64,000 nucleotides of DNA from Propionivibrio soli (GCF_025770765.1 NZ_JANZKY010000001.1:62001-126000), one strand, 5' to 3'; positions 45,193 through 54,805 are shown, counted from the first letter of the stretch. Notes: generated from the sequence alone by a model not told the origin. Made by a program: numbers and translations.

Positions 45193-46095
45193 ATGGGAAA
45201 ACTAAGTGTACGCATCGGGATCAACCCGATCTCTTGGACCAACGACGACCTTCCTCAGCTCGGTGGCAATACGCCGCTTGAGACCTGCCTTTCGGAAGGC
45301 ACGGAGATTGGTTATACGGGTTTCGAGCTCGGCAACAAATTCCCGAAAGACCCGGCGGAGCTCAAGTCGAAGTTGGCAGGCTACGGTGCCGTCGTGGTTT
45401 CCGGCTGGTACTCCGGAAATCTCGCGGAAGGTACGCTGAAGGATGAAATCGAAGCCGTCGGCCCGCACCTGAAGAAGCTCGTTTACAACGGCTGCAAGGT
45501 GATGGTTTACGGCGAAGTCGCCGGTTCGGTTCAGGGCCAGCAGCAGACACCGCTGTCGCGCCGTCCCAAGTTCGAAAACCTCGATCAGTGGAAAGCGTAT
45601 GCCGAAAAGCTCGATGCCTTCGGCGCCTACCTCAAGAGCAACGGCATCACGCTCGCTTACCACCATCACATGGGCGCGTACTGCGAAAGCCCGCAGGATC
45701 TCGACACGCTGATAAAGCTGACGACGCCGAATGTTGGCCTGCTGTTCGACACGGGCCACATCACTTTCGCCGGTGGCGACGCCCTCGCCGAGTTGCGCAA
45801 GCACATCGGGCGGGTGGTGCACGTGCATTGCAAGGACGTGCGCAAGGCCGTGATGCAAAAGGCGCGCAACAACGACCAGAGCTTCCTGAATTCGGTGCTC
45901 GACGGCGTATTCACCGTTCCAGGCGACGGCATGATCGACTTCGAGCCGATCCTCTCGCTGCTCGCCGATCACAACTACAGCGGCTGGCTCGTTGTCGAAG
46001 CGGAACAGGACCCGGCCGTCGCGCCTAGCTATGAGTACGCGAAGAAGGGCTTCGATTACCTGACCGCGCTCGTCGCGAAGATCAACGGAAAGTGA
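45193..46095 (+). CDS. iolE: Inosose dehydratase IolE
   Basis: A 300-residue TIM-barrel dehydratase acting on 2-keto-myo-inositol to give the trihydroxycyclohexanedione used by IolD. Family-typical segments: GINPISWTNDDLPQLGG at 10-26, YHHHMGAYCE and LLFDTGHITFAGGD with probable metal-binding histidines and acids, and VHCKDVRK. It lies 79 bp after iolD, preceded by AAGGGACAG. Confidence 0.95.
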   Translation: MGKLSVRIGINPISWTNDDLPQLGGNTPLETCLSEGTEIGYTGFELGNKFPKDPAELKSKLAGYGAVVVSGWYSGNLAEGTLKDEIEAVGPHLKKLVYNGCKVMVYGEVAGSVQGQQQTPLSRRPKFENLDQWKAYAEKLDAFGAYLKSNGITLAYHHHMGAYCESPQDLDTLIKLTTPNVGLLFDTGHITFAGGDALAELRKHIGRVVHVHCKDVRKAVMQKARNNDQSFLNSVLDGVFTVPGDGMIDFEPILSLLADHNYSGWLVVEAEQDPAVAPSYEYAKKGFDYLTALVAKINGK

Positions 46096-46105
46096 GGGCG
46101 CCCGC

Positions 46106-46906
46106 GTGAGCAGCAAGCTTCTCGTAAAAGCCCGCCCGGGCAAGGAGATCGCCTCGGTCACACCGGAATCCGCCGGCTGGGGATACGTCGGCTTCGTCGC
46201 CTATCGTCTGCAACCCGGCGAATCAGTTTCGTTCGCCGACCCGAAGCGCGAGGCCTGTCTTGTCGTGTTGAGCGGCAAGGCGCGCGTGCAGGCCGGCGAT
46301 CTCGATTGCGGCGAAATGGGAACGCGCGAAAGCGTCTTCGACGACAAGGCGCCGGACGCGGCTTACGTCCCGAACAACTGCCGCGTCAGCGCGACGGCAG
46401 TAACCGCTTGCGAGATCGCGATCGCGCACGCACCGGGATTTGGCACCTATCCTGCCAGGGCGATTCCCTCCACGTCGATCAAACGTTCGGTGCGCGGCGA
46501 AGGAACCAATCAGCGCTTCGTGACGGACATCCTGCCGGCCAGCGAACAGGCCGACAGCCTGCTGGTCGTGGAAGTCATCACGCCGTCGAGCCACTCGTCA
46601 AGCTACCCTCCGCACAAGCACGACACCGACGCGTTGCCCAACGAGAGCTCGCTCGAAGAAACTTACTATCACCGGCTCAATCCGGCGCAAGGCTACGTGC
46701 TGCAGCGCGTGTATACGGACGATCGGAGCCTGGATGAAGCCGTCGCCGCGGAGGACCACGACGTGGTGATGGTTCCCAAGGGGTACCACCCGGTCACCGT
46801 TCCACACGGCTATACCTCGTATTACTTCAACGTCATGGCCGGGGAAAAGCGTAGCTGGGTTTTCCGCAACGACCCGGCGCACGAGTGGATGTTGCGCAAG
46901 GACTGA
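46106..46906 (+). CDS. iolB: 5-deoxy-glucuronate isomerase IolB
   Basis: A 266-residue bicupin isomerase converting 5-deoxyglucuronate to 5-dehydro-2-deoxygluconate. The second cupin shows SYPPHKHDTD and PKGYHPVTVPHGY, with the histidines and glutamate expected to hold the metal. GTG start at 46106 with GAGGG 7 bp upstream, 10 bp after iolE. Confidence 0.94.
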   Translation: MSSKLLVKARPGKEIASVTPESAGWGYVGFVAYRLQPGESVSFADPKREACLVVLSGKARVQAGDLDCGEMGTRESVFDDKAPDAAYVPNNCRVSATAVTACEIAIAHAPGFGTYPARAIPSTSIKRSVRGEGTNQRFVTDILPASEQADSLLVVEVITPSSHSSSYPPHKHDTDALPNESSLEETYYHRLNPAQGYVLQRVYTDDRSLDEAVAAEDHDVVMVPKGYHPVTVPHGYTSYYFNVMAGEKRSWVFRNDPAHEWMLRKD

Positions 46907-47036
46907 ATCGCTCCGGCCGCCCGCTGAACCAACGGGCAAGTGCCGGAAATGCCGCAGAAAGGCCGCACGGACCGGATACGCCGCCGCGGCATCGGGCAGG
47001 AATCCGTATTCGAGTACTTTTTGGAGGAAGCAAGCA

Positions 47037-48554
47037 ATGGCCGGTATCAAGCGTTTGAAAGTCTGCATCAACAACGAGTGGGTTGAATCGAGCACGTCCA
47101 AATACATGCCGGTCATGAACCCGAGTCTCGGCGTCCAGATCGCCGAGGCGCCCTGCTGCACGCAAAGCGAAGTCGATGCCGCGGTGAACGCCGCTGCCGC
47201 CGCTTTCCCGGCCTGGTCGAACACACCCATCCCTCAGCGCATCCAGCTGATGTTCCGTTTCAAGGCCCTGCTCGACCAACACCTCGACGAGTTGACGACG
47301 CTGCTCGCAACAGAAATGGGTAAGGTACTCGCCGAAGCCAAGGGCGACGTGCTGAAGGCGATCGAAGTCGTCGAATGTGCCTGCTCGTCGCATTACCTGA
47401 TGCAGGGCGATACGTGCATGAACGTCGCCAACGGCTACGACACGGTGTCCTTCCGCGAACCGCTCGGCGTCTTCGTGGGTATCGCACCATACAATTTCCC
47501 GGCGATGATCCCGATGGGTTGGATGCTGCCGTTCTGCATCACCACCGGCAACACCTTCGTCCTGAAGGCCGCCTCGATGGTGCCGCAGACGTCGATGCGC
47601 ATGCTCGAACTGCTGATCGAAGCCGGCTTGCCCAAGGGCGTCGTCAACCTCGTGACGTGCTCGCGCGTCGAGGCGGACTCGCTGCTCGTCAATCCGAAGG
47701 TCAGAGGTATCACCTTCGTCGGCTCGACCTCCGTCGGTCTGCATATCTACTCGACCGCCGCCGGCGCAGGCAAGCGGGTGCAAGCCCTCTGCGAAGCCAA
47801 GAACCACGCACTGGTGATGGAAGACTGCGTGCTTGAGCGCACCGTCTCCGGCATCATCAACTCGACCTACGGCTGTGCCGGCCAGCGTTGCATGGCCCTG
47901 CCGGTGGTCTGCGTGCAGGAATCGATCGCTGACGAGTTCGTCGCGTTGCTCAAGAAGAAGGCGCAAGAACTGAAGCTCGGCGCTGCGTACCTGCCCGAAT
48001 CGCAACTCGGGCCGTTGGTCTCGGCCGCGCAGAAGCAGTCGGTTGAAAACTGGATCGCCCGCGGTGTCGAAGAAGGCGCCAAACTCGTGCTCGACGGTCG
48101 TGGCGTGAAGGTGCCCGGCTTCGAGGACGGTTATTTCGTCGGGCCGACGATCTTCGACCACGTGAAGCCGGAACATGCGATCGGCAATGACGAAGTCTTT
48201 GGACCGGTCACCTGCGTCAAGCGCGTGAAGAGCTTCGAAGAAGGCCTGGCGATCATGAACGGCAACCGCTTCGCCAACGGCTCGTGCATCTACACCAGCT
48301 CGGGCTACCACGCCCGCGAGTTCGCCAAGCGCACGCACGGCGGCATGGTCGGTATCAACGTCGGCATCCCGGTCCCGTTCTCGATCTTCCCCTTCACCGG
48401 GCACAAGGATTCGTTCTTTGGCGACCTGCACGCGATGGGCAAGGATGGCGTGGCCTTCTTCACCGAAACGAAGGCGGTCACTTCGGTTTGGTTCACCGAC
48501 GAAGACGCCCGCAAGGCGGTTTCAACGTGGGATGGAACGCTGACACGGAACTGA
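47037..48554 (+). CDS. mmsA: Methylmalonate/malonate semialdehyde dehydrogenase (acylating)
   Basis: A 505-residue CoA-acylating aldehyde dehydrogenase (IolA/MmsA). Catalytic cysteine C285 in GCAGQRCMALP; NAD-fold motif GITFVGSTSVG from 224; IAPYNFPAMIPMG from 149. Unlike most ALDHs the general-base glutamate region is the MmsA form (EAKNHALVMED). It converts malonate semialdehyde to acetyl-CoA, the last inositol step. The ATG has GGAGG 9 bp upstream; 130 bp separate it from iolB without a clear terminator, so it probably belongs to the same transcript. Confidence 0.94.
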   Translation: MAGIKRLKVCINNEWVESSTSKYMPVMNPSLGVQIAEAPCCTQSEVDAAVNAAAAAFPAWSNTPIPQRIQLMFRFKALLDQHLDELTTLLATEMGKVLAEAKGDVLKAIEVVECACSSHYLMQGDTCMNVANGYDTVSFREPLGVFVGIAPYNFPAMIPMGWMLPFCITTGNTFVLKAASMVPQTSMRMLELLIEAGLPKGVVNLVTCSRVEADSLLVNPKVRGITFVGSTSVGLHIYSTAAGAGKRVQALCEAKNHALVMEDCVLERTVSGIINSTYGCAGQRCMALPVVCVQESIADEFVALLKKKAQELKLGAAYLPESQLGPLVSAAQKQSVENWIARGVEEGAKLVLDGRGVKVPGFEDGYFVGPTIFDHVKPEHAIGNDEVFGPVTCVKRVKSFEEGLAIMNGNRFANGSCIYTSSGYHAREFAKRTHGGMVGINVGIPVPFSIFPFTGHKDSFFGDLHAMGKDGVAFFTETKAVTSVWFTDEDARKAVSTWDGTLTRN

Positions 48555-48566
48555 TGTAAGCAACAC

Positions 48567-48600
48567 CGGCCCGCGGCGGCGGGCCGCTTTCTTTCTCTCC
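48567..48600 (+). terminator. Rho-independent-like terminator after mmsA
   Basis: An 8-bp stem (CGGCCCGC/GCGGGCCG) with a GGCG loop at 48567-48586, followed by a pyrimidine- and T-rich tract (CTTTCTTTCTC). It starts 13 bp after the mmsA stop and ends the iolD-E-B-mmsA operon. Confidence 0.75.
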
Positions 48601-48723
48601 TCTCAAGGCCATGGTCTCGCGGCGCCTGTCCGATTCTCCCAAGACTGGCGCCGTCTTTTTTTGTGCGCGTTGAAAAGCGTCAGCAGAAGATGGCGTTGCT
48701 CCACCGCACCACATTGAGACCGC

Positions 48724-49179
48724 TCAGGCCGCCGCCCGGATACCGTTGATGGGGGCAATGGAGCAAGCCGACAGTTGGGTCTCAAGCCGCTCGACGATAC
48801 GTGGATGCGGCCACAAGGCCAGTGTTTCCAGCCCCTGCACCTCGACCCGGGTCGCCGCCGTCTCCTGTCCTTCGAAGTAGATGCTGAATGCACCAGTGAA
48901 GGCGTCTTTCACGACGTAGCGCTGCGGCAACAGGAACGACGGAGGAATCCCCGCCCGGCCGACCTTCTCCCACCCGTAGCGGTTGGGCGTGTCGTTGCAT
49001 ACCGGAACCCGGAACGCTACCGGGAGCGAGATGATCTCTGCGCCCGCGAGGCTGGACGCGCACGCGGCGAGGAAGACTCGTGCCGTGCCGTCAGCGAGCC
49101 ACTGACAGTAAGCGTGCGTGCCCGCCTCCGAGAGTGGGAACTTCAGCAGGTCGCCAGGCTTCTTGATGATGCGTGCCAT
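48724..49179 (-). CDS. Small conserved-looking protein of unknown function
   Basis: A 151-residue soluble protein (MARIIKKPGDLLKFPLSEAG). I do not recognise it with confidence. The start (GDLLKFPL...AYCQWLADGTARVFL) is faintly reminiscent of Imm26-type beta-barrel domains. No signal peptide, membrane helix or cysteine-pair motif is seen; basic and aromatic residues occur mid-protein (NRYGWEKVGRAGIPPSFLLPQRY). Codon use matches its neighbours. It lies 164 bp downstream of the ABC ATPase gene on the same strand and may be the last gene of that operon. Confidence 0.65.
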   Translation of the reverse strand: MARIIKKPGDLLKFPLSEAGTHAYCQWLADGTARVFLAACASSLAGAEIISLPVAFRVPVCNDTPNRYGWEKVGRAGIPPSFLLPQRYVVKDAFTGAFSIYFEGQETAATRVEVQGLETLALWPHPRIVERLETQLSACSIAPINGIRAAA

Positions 49180-49343
49180 CGTGTCCTCGGTGCTTACTGC
49201 GCCAACGGCCTCCGGATGCCGGTTAGCCGCTCTGCCGGCAAGAGATCCCCGTCCGTGCGAGTTTTGTCGCTCGCTCGGTTCGGGACCGTGAACCGGCCCT
49301 TTGCTCGGGATAGTGTCGCCGCACTAACGCTGCGGCACGCGCC

Positions 49344-50456
49344 CTACGCGTTACCTCCGACGATCGCCAGCCCGTGATCGGCGAAGCCGATGCCCACCCG
49401 ACGGCCGAGGGGATAGGTGTTGAAAACGTCGCTGGAACGCACGAAGAGTTCGCCCAAGGGAGTCTGCAATGTGTACTGCATCTCTGTACCCAGGAACGAC
49501 GCGTAGACGATCTCTCCGCACAGAGGCTGATTGTCTGTCTCCCCTGTAAGCCGTATGGCATCCGGACGCACGGCGATGCGCACATCACCTCGGCGGGCCT
49601 TTCGGTCTGGAACGATCACCGTGACGCCGCCGATGACGCATTCGCTGCGCCCGGCCTCATGACGCTGCGCCTCACCCGAAACGAGATTGGCATTGCAGAT
49701 GAAGTCGGCCACGAACTCATCGGCCGGCGTCTCGAACAGGTCGCGCGGTGTTCCGTGCTGCGCGATGCGTTGCTTGTTCATGACGATGATCTGATCGGAA
49801 ACAGCCATCGCTTCTTCCTGATCGTGTGTCACATACACCGCGGTCAAATTGAGCTTGAGTTGAATGCCACGGATCTCGTCGCGCACATGGCGACGCAGCT
49901 TCGTGTCGAGATTCGACAAGGGTTCGTCGAGCAGCAACACCTGCGGCTCGAGCACCAGCGCGCGGGCAACCGCGACACGTTGTTGTTGGCCGCCCGAGAG
50001 TTCGCTCGGCAGTCGCGGGCCGTAGTCGGCGAGGCCCACGAGGCTCAATCCATCCAGCGCACGCTGGTTCGCCTCGCGCGTAGGCAAGCCGCCGACGGTG
50101 AGCCCGTAAGCGACGTTTTCGAGCACCGTCATATGCGGAAATAGCGCGTACGATTGGAACACCATGCTGACGTCGCGCTCAATCGCCGACTGGTGCGTCA
50201 CGTTCTCTCCGTTGAGCAGAATGCGTCCCTCCGTCACGGCTTCGAGGCCGGCGATCATGCGCAATGTGGTCGTTTTGCCGCAGCCGGACGGGCCAACGAG
50301 CGTGACCAGCGAGCCGCGCGGAATGCTGAACGAGACGTTGTCCACCGCCACGACGCGTCCGTATTTCTTCGTCACCTGATCGAACACAAGCGAGATGTCG
50401 TTGGCCTTGGCGTTCGATGCGGCGTTCTCGACGCCGGGATGAGCTGCATGATTCAT
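49344..50456 (-). CDS. AfuC/PotA-like ABC transporter ATPase
   Basis: A 370-residue ABC ATPase: Walker A GPSGCGKTT near residue 56, signature LSGGQQQR, Walker B with [16 protein letters not shown], and a C-terminal TOBE domain (about 290-365). The subfamily serves Fe3+, 2-aminoethylphosphonate, polyamine and hexose-phosphate importers. Start ATG at 50454-50456 overlaps the permease stop by one base (TGATG), so they are coupled. Ligand inferred only from neighbours. Confidence 0.9.
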   Translation of the reverse strand: MNHAAHPGVENAASNAKANDISLVFDQVTKKYGRVVAVDNVSFSIPRGSLVTLVGPSGCGKTTTLRMIAGLEAVTEGRILLNGENVTHQSAIERDVSMVFQSYALFPHMTVLENVAYGLTVGGLPTREANQRALDGLSLVGLADYGPRLPSELSGGQQQRVAVARALVLEPQVLLLDEPLSNLDTKLRRHVRDEIRGIQLKLNLTAVYVTHDQEEAMAVSDQIIVMNKQRIAQHGTPRDLFETPADEFVADFICNANLVSGEAQRHEAGRSECVIGGVTVIVPDRKARRGDVRIAVRPDAIRLTGETDNQPLCGEIVYASFLGTEMQYTLQTPLGELFVRSSDVFNTYPLGRRVGIGFADHGLAIVGGNA

Positions 50457-52654
50457 CAGATCGCTTCCTTCTGCAGGATGGGTTTGACCGGTATCGAAGG
50501 CTTATCGAGGTCGTTGAGCACGCGGTCCTGGCGCCGCAGCCGGCGGCGGCCAACGAGCTTCTGCACACCGATGACGCAGGAGAGCATGACAACGATCAAC
50601 ATGCTCGAGTAGGCGATCGCGGTTCCGTACTGACCGTTTTCGACGAGCCCAATGATGTAGGAGGTCGCCATGTCGTACTTGGCGCTGACCAGGAAGATGA
50701 TGGCGCTGATCGACGTGATCGAACGTACGAAGCTGTAGACGAGCGCGGTGGTGATCGCCGGCTTGAGCAACGGGAAGATGATGCGGCGCGCGGTAGTAAA
50801 GCTGCTCGCCCGCAGCATCGTCGAGGCTTCGTCGAGGCTCTTGTCGAGCTGGCTCATCGCCGCGATGCCGCCACGCAGCCCGGTCGGCATGTTGCGGAAA
50901 ACAAAGCACAGGATCAGGATCAAGCCCGTACCGGTCAGTTCGATCGGCGGCACGTTGTACGCCAGAATGTAGCTCACGCCAATCACCGTCCCCGGCACGG
51001 CGAAGCACATCATCGTGCCGAACTCGAACAGGCTCTTGAGCGCGAACTTCTGCCGGACCAACAACCACGCCGTCATCATGCCGAGCGTCGCGGTGAGCGG
51101 CGCGGCGATGCCGGCGATCGTCATGCTGGTGAAGAACGACGACCACGCGGTGCCCGTCCAATTGATTCCGTGTTGGCCGAAGTCGATGCCGAACGCGTTG
51201 ATGTAGTGACGGAGCGTGAAGCTGTTGTCTCGTCCCCACTGATGGACGAAGCCGCCACTCAGCACCATGCCGTAGATCACGATCGTGAATGACGTCCAGA
51301 TGACGACGACAGTCGTGATGACGCGGGCGAAAAGCGGTGAAAGCGCTACGTGCTGCCCGTTGTCGGCTTTGCCCGTCACCGTCGCGTAAGATTTGTTGCC
51401 GAGCCAGCGCCGCTGCAACAGGAAGGCAATCACGGCAAACGAGAGCAGGATCAGGCCAAGGCTTGCTGCCCGCCCTTCGTCGGTCTGCGCGCCGACAATC
51501 GCGAAGTAGATTTCCGTCGACAACACGCTGTAGCTGCCGCCGAGAACCATCGGGTTGCCGAAGTCCGCCATGCTTTCGATGAAGGTCACCAGGAAAGCGT
51601 TGGCCAGGCCCGGCTTCATCAGGGGCAGGGAAACGCGCCACAGGGTTTGCCAGCGTGACGCACCGAGTGTTTGCGACGCTTCCTCGACCGATGGGCTAAC
51701 ACCTTCGACGACCCCGATCAGCACCATGAAGGCGATCGGCGTATAGGCGAGCACCTGTGACAGCCAGACCCCAAAGAATCCGTAGACCCAGCGGCCGGGG
51801 GCAACACCGAACCAATGGGCGACGAGCGTCGTCAGCGCACCGTTGCGGCCGAGCAGCAGAATCAACGCCAAGCCGATCACAAAAGGCGGCGTGATGATCG
51901 GCAACAAAGTGAGCGCGCGCAGCGAGCCTTTCCAGCGGAAGCCGGTGCGCGTTACGACGAGCGCGAAGCACAGACCCAGCAGCATGCAGCAGGTGGCCGT
52001 CGCGGCGGCGAGATAAAGCGTGTTCCAGGCGACGCCACAGCGGCCGCCGCCGAAGACGCAATTGAGTCCCCAGGTTCTCTGATCCGTCATACGGCCGAAC
52101 CACGAGCCGACGCTGAACAAGCCCTCGGGATCAACAAAGGCCTTCGCCAGCACATGGCCGACCGGCATGATCACGAAGAGCGAAATCAACGCGATGATGA
52201 GCCCGATCATGCCGGTGACGAACATGTCGCCACGGCAGGCACCGAGGAGCGCACAGCCGCCGGTAAGCAGGAACAGGAAACCGGCCGCAACGAGCAATGC
52301 ACCATAGCCCAGTCCTACTTGGGGGCCCAGCCCGAGCCAGCCGGGCCTGAAGCCGAGAACGAGTAGATAGGCGATTCCCGCCACGCCGACAGCAATAAAC
52401 AACAAACCCCGCGCACGCCGTGAGAACGGCGCGAGCAACGCCGCCGTCGCCGCGGCGACGAGGCCGACCAGCGGCCACAAGACCGCTTGGCCGTGTTTGA
52501 GCATCAGAAAGAGCGCGGAGGCCGCGTCCTTCTTGTCCGACCAGTCGGCCGAAAGCCAACGGCCCGCAAAGAACCCCGCCTCCTGCTGATGCCAGGGGAC
52601 GAGCGCCAGCGCGAATGCCATCAGCGCCAGCCAGCCTCCGAGCGACTTCTTCAC
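50456..52654 (-). CDS. Fused two-domain ABC transporter permease (AfuB-like)
   Basis: A 732-residue membrane protein with about 16 helices and two BPD_transp_1 domains, each with a coupling loop: EEASQTLGASRWQTLWRV near residue 330 and LDEASTMLRASSFTTARR near 615. An N-terminal block of four extra helices (about 1-140) precedes the first domain. A single fused permease of this size is typical of the AfuB/FbpB class, shown in Actinobacillus and Citrobacter to carry sugar phosphates in the AfuABC case. It starts 2 bp after the binding-protein gene. Confidence 0.9.
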   Translation of the reverse strand: MKKSLGGWLALMAFALALVPWHQQEAGFFAGRWLSADWSDKKDAASALFLMLKHGQAVLWPLVGLVAAATAALLAPFSRRARGLLFIAVGVAGIAYLLVLGFRPGWLGLGPQVGLGYGALLVAAGFLFLLTGGCALLGACRGDMFVTGMIGLIIALISLFVIMPVGHVLAKAFVDPEGLFSVGSWFGRMTDQRTWGLNCVFGGGRCGVAWNTLYLAAATATCCMLLGLCFALVVTRTGFRWKGSLRALTLLPIITPPFVIGLALILLLGRNGALTTLVAHWFGVAPGRWVYGFFGVWLSQVLAYTPIAFMVLIGVVEGVSPSVEEASQTLGASRWQTLWRVSLPLMKPGLANAFLVTFIESMADFGNPMVLGGSYSVLSTEIYFAIVGAQTDEGRAASLGLILLSFAVIAFLLQRRWLGNKSYATVTGKADNGQHVALSPLFARVITTVVVIWTSFTIVIYGMVLSGGFVHQWGRDNSFTLRHYINAFGIDFGQHGINWTGTAWSSFFTSMTIAGIAAPLTATLGMMTAWLLVRQKFALKSLFEFGTMMCFAVPGTVIGVSYILAYNVPPIELTGTGLILILCFVFRNMPTGLRGGIAAMSQLDKSLDEASTMLRASSFTTARRIIFPLLKPAITTALVYSFVRSITSISAIIFLVSAKYDMATSYIIGLVENGQYGTAIAYSSMLIVVMLSCVIGVQKLVGRRRLRRQDRVLNDLDKPSIPVKPILQKEAI

Positions 52655-52656
52655 AA

Positions 52657-53694
52657 TTACATCCTTTGCGCGGCGAAGATTTCGTCATCCCAGCGCTTGA
52701 GCAAGCGCTTGCGCACATCGTCTTGCCCGAACTTGGCGAAGTCATAATTGATCAGCTTCACCTCGTCGGGACGCGGCGCCTTGGGCGGAATCGATGCCGA
52801 GGCGTTGGACGGCAATTGCAGCGCATTGGCCTTGAACGCCAGGGACTGAACGTCGGCGCGCAGCGCGAACTCGTAGAATTTCTTGGCGGCTTCGAGGTTG
52901 CGGGCGCCCTTGACGATGCTCATCGAGCCGATTTCGAAACCGGTGCCTTCGCACGGAGCGAACACTTCAACCGGCATTCCGGCCATCGTTTCCTTGAGCA
53001 GATCGTGCAGGAAGGTGATGCCGATACCTGTTTCGCCACGTGCCAGCGCCTTGGCCGGCGCAGAGCCGGACTTGGTGTATTGGCTGACGTTCTTGCCGAG
53101 TGACTTCATGAAGGCGAACGCCTCGTTCTCACCGAAAATCTGCACGAAGGTGGCCAGCGCCGTGTAAGCCGTTCCCGACGAATTGGGGTTCGAAATCTGG
53201 ATTTCGCCGGCGAACTCGGGTTTGAGAAGGTCTTTCCAGCACTTCGGCACGGCAAGTTTTTTCGCCTTCAATACCTCCGGGTTGTAGCCGACGCCGAGCA
53301 GGCCCATATACACGCCGACAGTGCGATAGCCCGAAATACGCGCCTGCTCCTGCGCCCAGGAATGCAGCTTCTCGAGTTGCGGTGATTTGTAGACCTCCGT
53401 GTAGCCGGCGTTCGCGGCTTGCAGGTGAGGGTCGCCGGTACCGGCCCACCAGATGTCGGTCTTGGGATTGGCCGCTTCGGCACGAATCTGCGCGAAGATT
53501 TCGCCGGCACTTTTACGTACCATCGATACCTCGATACCGGTCTCTTTCTGGAAAGTGTTGCGCATCAGCTCGCACCAATCGTTGTCCGAGGCGCAAAGGA
53601 CATTGAGCTGTTCGGCGGCCACCCCCGAGAGGGGGATGAGAGGCAATGCAAGGGCGGCTGAAACGAGAAGGCTACGCAAACGGCGTCTGATCAT
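52657..53694 (-). CDS. AfuA/FbpA-class periplasmic binding protein
   Basis: A 345-residue type II periplasmic binding protein with a signal peptide ending GVAAEQ (about residue 26). NVLCASDNDWCELMRNTFQK opens the mature part; DIWWAGTGDPHL and ISNPNSSGTAYTALATF are the conserved ligand-pocket segments of the class. The GTGDPH and NPNSSGTAY loops are the kind used for phosphate-group binding in AfuA, and I do not see the paired tyrosines that bind iron in FbpA. ATG at 53692-53694 with GGAGAGAG upstream. An operator-like dyad lies 59 bp upstream. Confidence 0.88.
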   Translation of the reverse strand: MIRRRLRSLLVSAALALPLIPLSGVAAEQLNVLCASDNDWCELMRNTFQKETGIEVSMVRKSAGEIFAQIRAEAANPKTDIWWAGTGDPHLQAANAGYTEVYKSPQLEKLHSWAQEQARISGYRTVGVYMGLLGVGYNPEVLKAKKLAVPKCWKDLLKPEFAGEIQISNPNSSGTAYTALATFVQIFGENEAFAFMKSLGKNVSQYTKSGSAPAKALARGETGIGITFLHDLLKETMAGMPVEVFAPCEGTGFEIGSMSIVKGARNLEAAKKFYEFALRADVQSLAFKANALQLPSNASASIPPKAPRPDEVKLINYDFAKFGQDDVRKRLLKRWDDEIFAAQRM

Positions 53695-53752
53695 GATCTC
53701 TCTCCAGTTTCAATGAGCACTAGCGGCCGGGGTCCGATGCTCGGTAAATGGA

Positions 53753-53766
53753 TGCACGCAGGTGCA
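53753..53766. promoter_or_regulatory. TGCAC-N4-GTGCA operator, copy 1 (upstream of binding-protein gene)
   Basis: TGCACGCAGGTGCA, perfect 5-bp arms with a 4-bp spacer, lies between the phosphatase stop and the binding-protein start. The arms equal those at 54701 and 55882, so it is a likely site for the LacI protein at 54806-55840 and implies an internal promoter. Confidence 0.65.
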
Positions 53767-53813
53767 ACCCCCGATTGACGTTTGTTCCTCTCCCTATCCT
53801 GTTACGAGTTTGT

Positions 53814-54635
53814 TCAAGTTGTTTCCAGCGCGAGGCCGGCATGGGTGGCAATCTGCCCCCAGACGGCCTGATTTCCGACGACCACGACGTTGCCATGGAG
53901 CAAGCCGTTGCCAGCAAGAAAGTCGCTCACCCTGCCTCCGGCCTCACTGACAAGCAGATAACCAGCGAGCGCATCCCAGGCGTTCATGTGCGGCTCGAAG
54001 TAGCCGATGAGGCGACCTGCCGCGACGTACGCGATCATCAGCGCCCCGGAGCCATTCCGAATGAACATGCCGCCGTCGCGCAACACGGCATCGAGAAATG
54101 GGATGAAATCGTCCACTCCGACGCGGAACGAGGTGCCGACGCCAAGAACGCCGTCCTTCAATGTGGGCCCGGGATGGACGCGCATCGGTTCAGGTCCGCA
54201 GAACGCCCCCCCGCCAAGGCGGGCATGGAAGAGCTCGTTCGCATTCGGGTCATACACGACGCCGACGACGACTTGGCCGCGGTAAAGGACGGCGATGGAG
54301 ATGCACCAAGCGTACATTCCGTTCACGAAACAGGCCGTGCCGTCGATCGGATCGACAACCCAGATGTATTCCGCGTCGCCGACGTCCGCCCCGCCTTCTT
54401 CGCCGAAAAAGCCGTCGCCGGGAAACATCGCGCGGACACGTTCCTTCACGTACTGCTCGACGTTCCGATCGGCGGCGCTGACCATGTCTTGCGGGCCTTT
54501 GGATTCAATGACCAGTTGCGCGCGCCGGCGGAACATTTCGAGGGCCATGGCCCCCGCGTGCACCGCGATCGCTTGCGCGAGCAGATAGCGGGGATCATGC
54601 ATGGCGGCATCGGAGGGCTGGCAGGGAGCCTTCAT
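53814..54635 (-). CDS. Inositol-monophosphatase-family phosphatase
   Basis: A 273-residue member of the IMPase/SuhB family with the metal-site motifs GEEGG, WVVDPIDGTACFVNG and AWDALAGYLLVSEAGG (WDxxxG form). Such enzymes hydrolyse inositol-1-phosphate, fructose-bisphosphate, 3'-phosphoadenosine or histidinol phosphate. AGGAG 9 bp before the ATG at 54633-54635 supports this start over M12. No export signal, so it is cytoplasmic. First gene before the AfuABC-like importer and under a candidate LacI operator, so it may dephosphorylate the imported compound. Confidence 0.88.
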   Translation of the reverse strand: MKAPCQPSDAAMHDPRYLLAQAIAVHAGAMALEMFRRRAQLVIESKGPQDMVSAADRNVEQYVKERVRAMFPGDGFFGEEGGADVGDAEYIWVVDPIDGTACFVNGMYAWCISIAVLYRGQVVVGVVYDPNANELFHARLGGGAFCGPEPMRVHPGPTLKDGVLGVGTSFRVGVDDFIPFLDAVLRDGGMFIRNGSGALMIAYVAAGRLIGYFEPHMNAWDALAGYLLVSEAGGRVSDFLAGNGLLHGNVVVVGNQAVWGQIATHAGLALETT

Positions 54636-54699
54636 GGCGTTGTACTCCTGGTCGGTAAAGGTCTGGGGCAGCTCGCAAATCTCAGGAGCCCGACCCGTA

Positions 54700-54714
54700 T
54701 TGCACTCGTGTGCA
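54700..54714. promoter_or_regulatory. TGCAC-N4-GTGCA operator, copy 2 (upstream of phosphatase gene)
   Basis: TTGCACTCGTGTGCA contains the dyad TGCAC-TCGT-GTGCA, 66 bp upstream of the phosphatase ATG. A 14-bp segment (TTGCACTCGTGTGC) is identical to the site in front of the lacI gene. Confidence 0.7.
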
Positions 54715-54805
54715 GTCTAGGCGTCTGAAATCTCGATTGCAAGAGAAATTTCAACTGAAAATTAAATTCTATTTGGCGTGGGGTCGTGCAGCGGGCGGAA
54801 GCGCA

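Noticed and set aside
46833-48431. Minus-strand open frame (532 codons) opposite mmsA
   Set aside because: Shadow frame; mmsA has the catalytic cysteine, NAD motif and a good ribosome site.
49344-53694. Calling the transporter a ferric iron importer
   Set aside because: The binding protein lacks a recognisable iron-binding tyrosine pair, and the neighbouring phosphatase and LacI regulator fit a sugar-phosphate ligand better.
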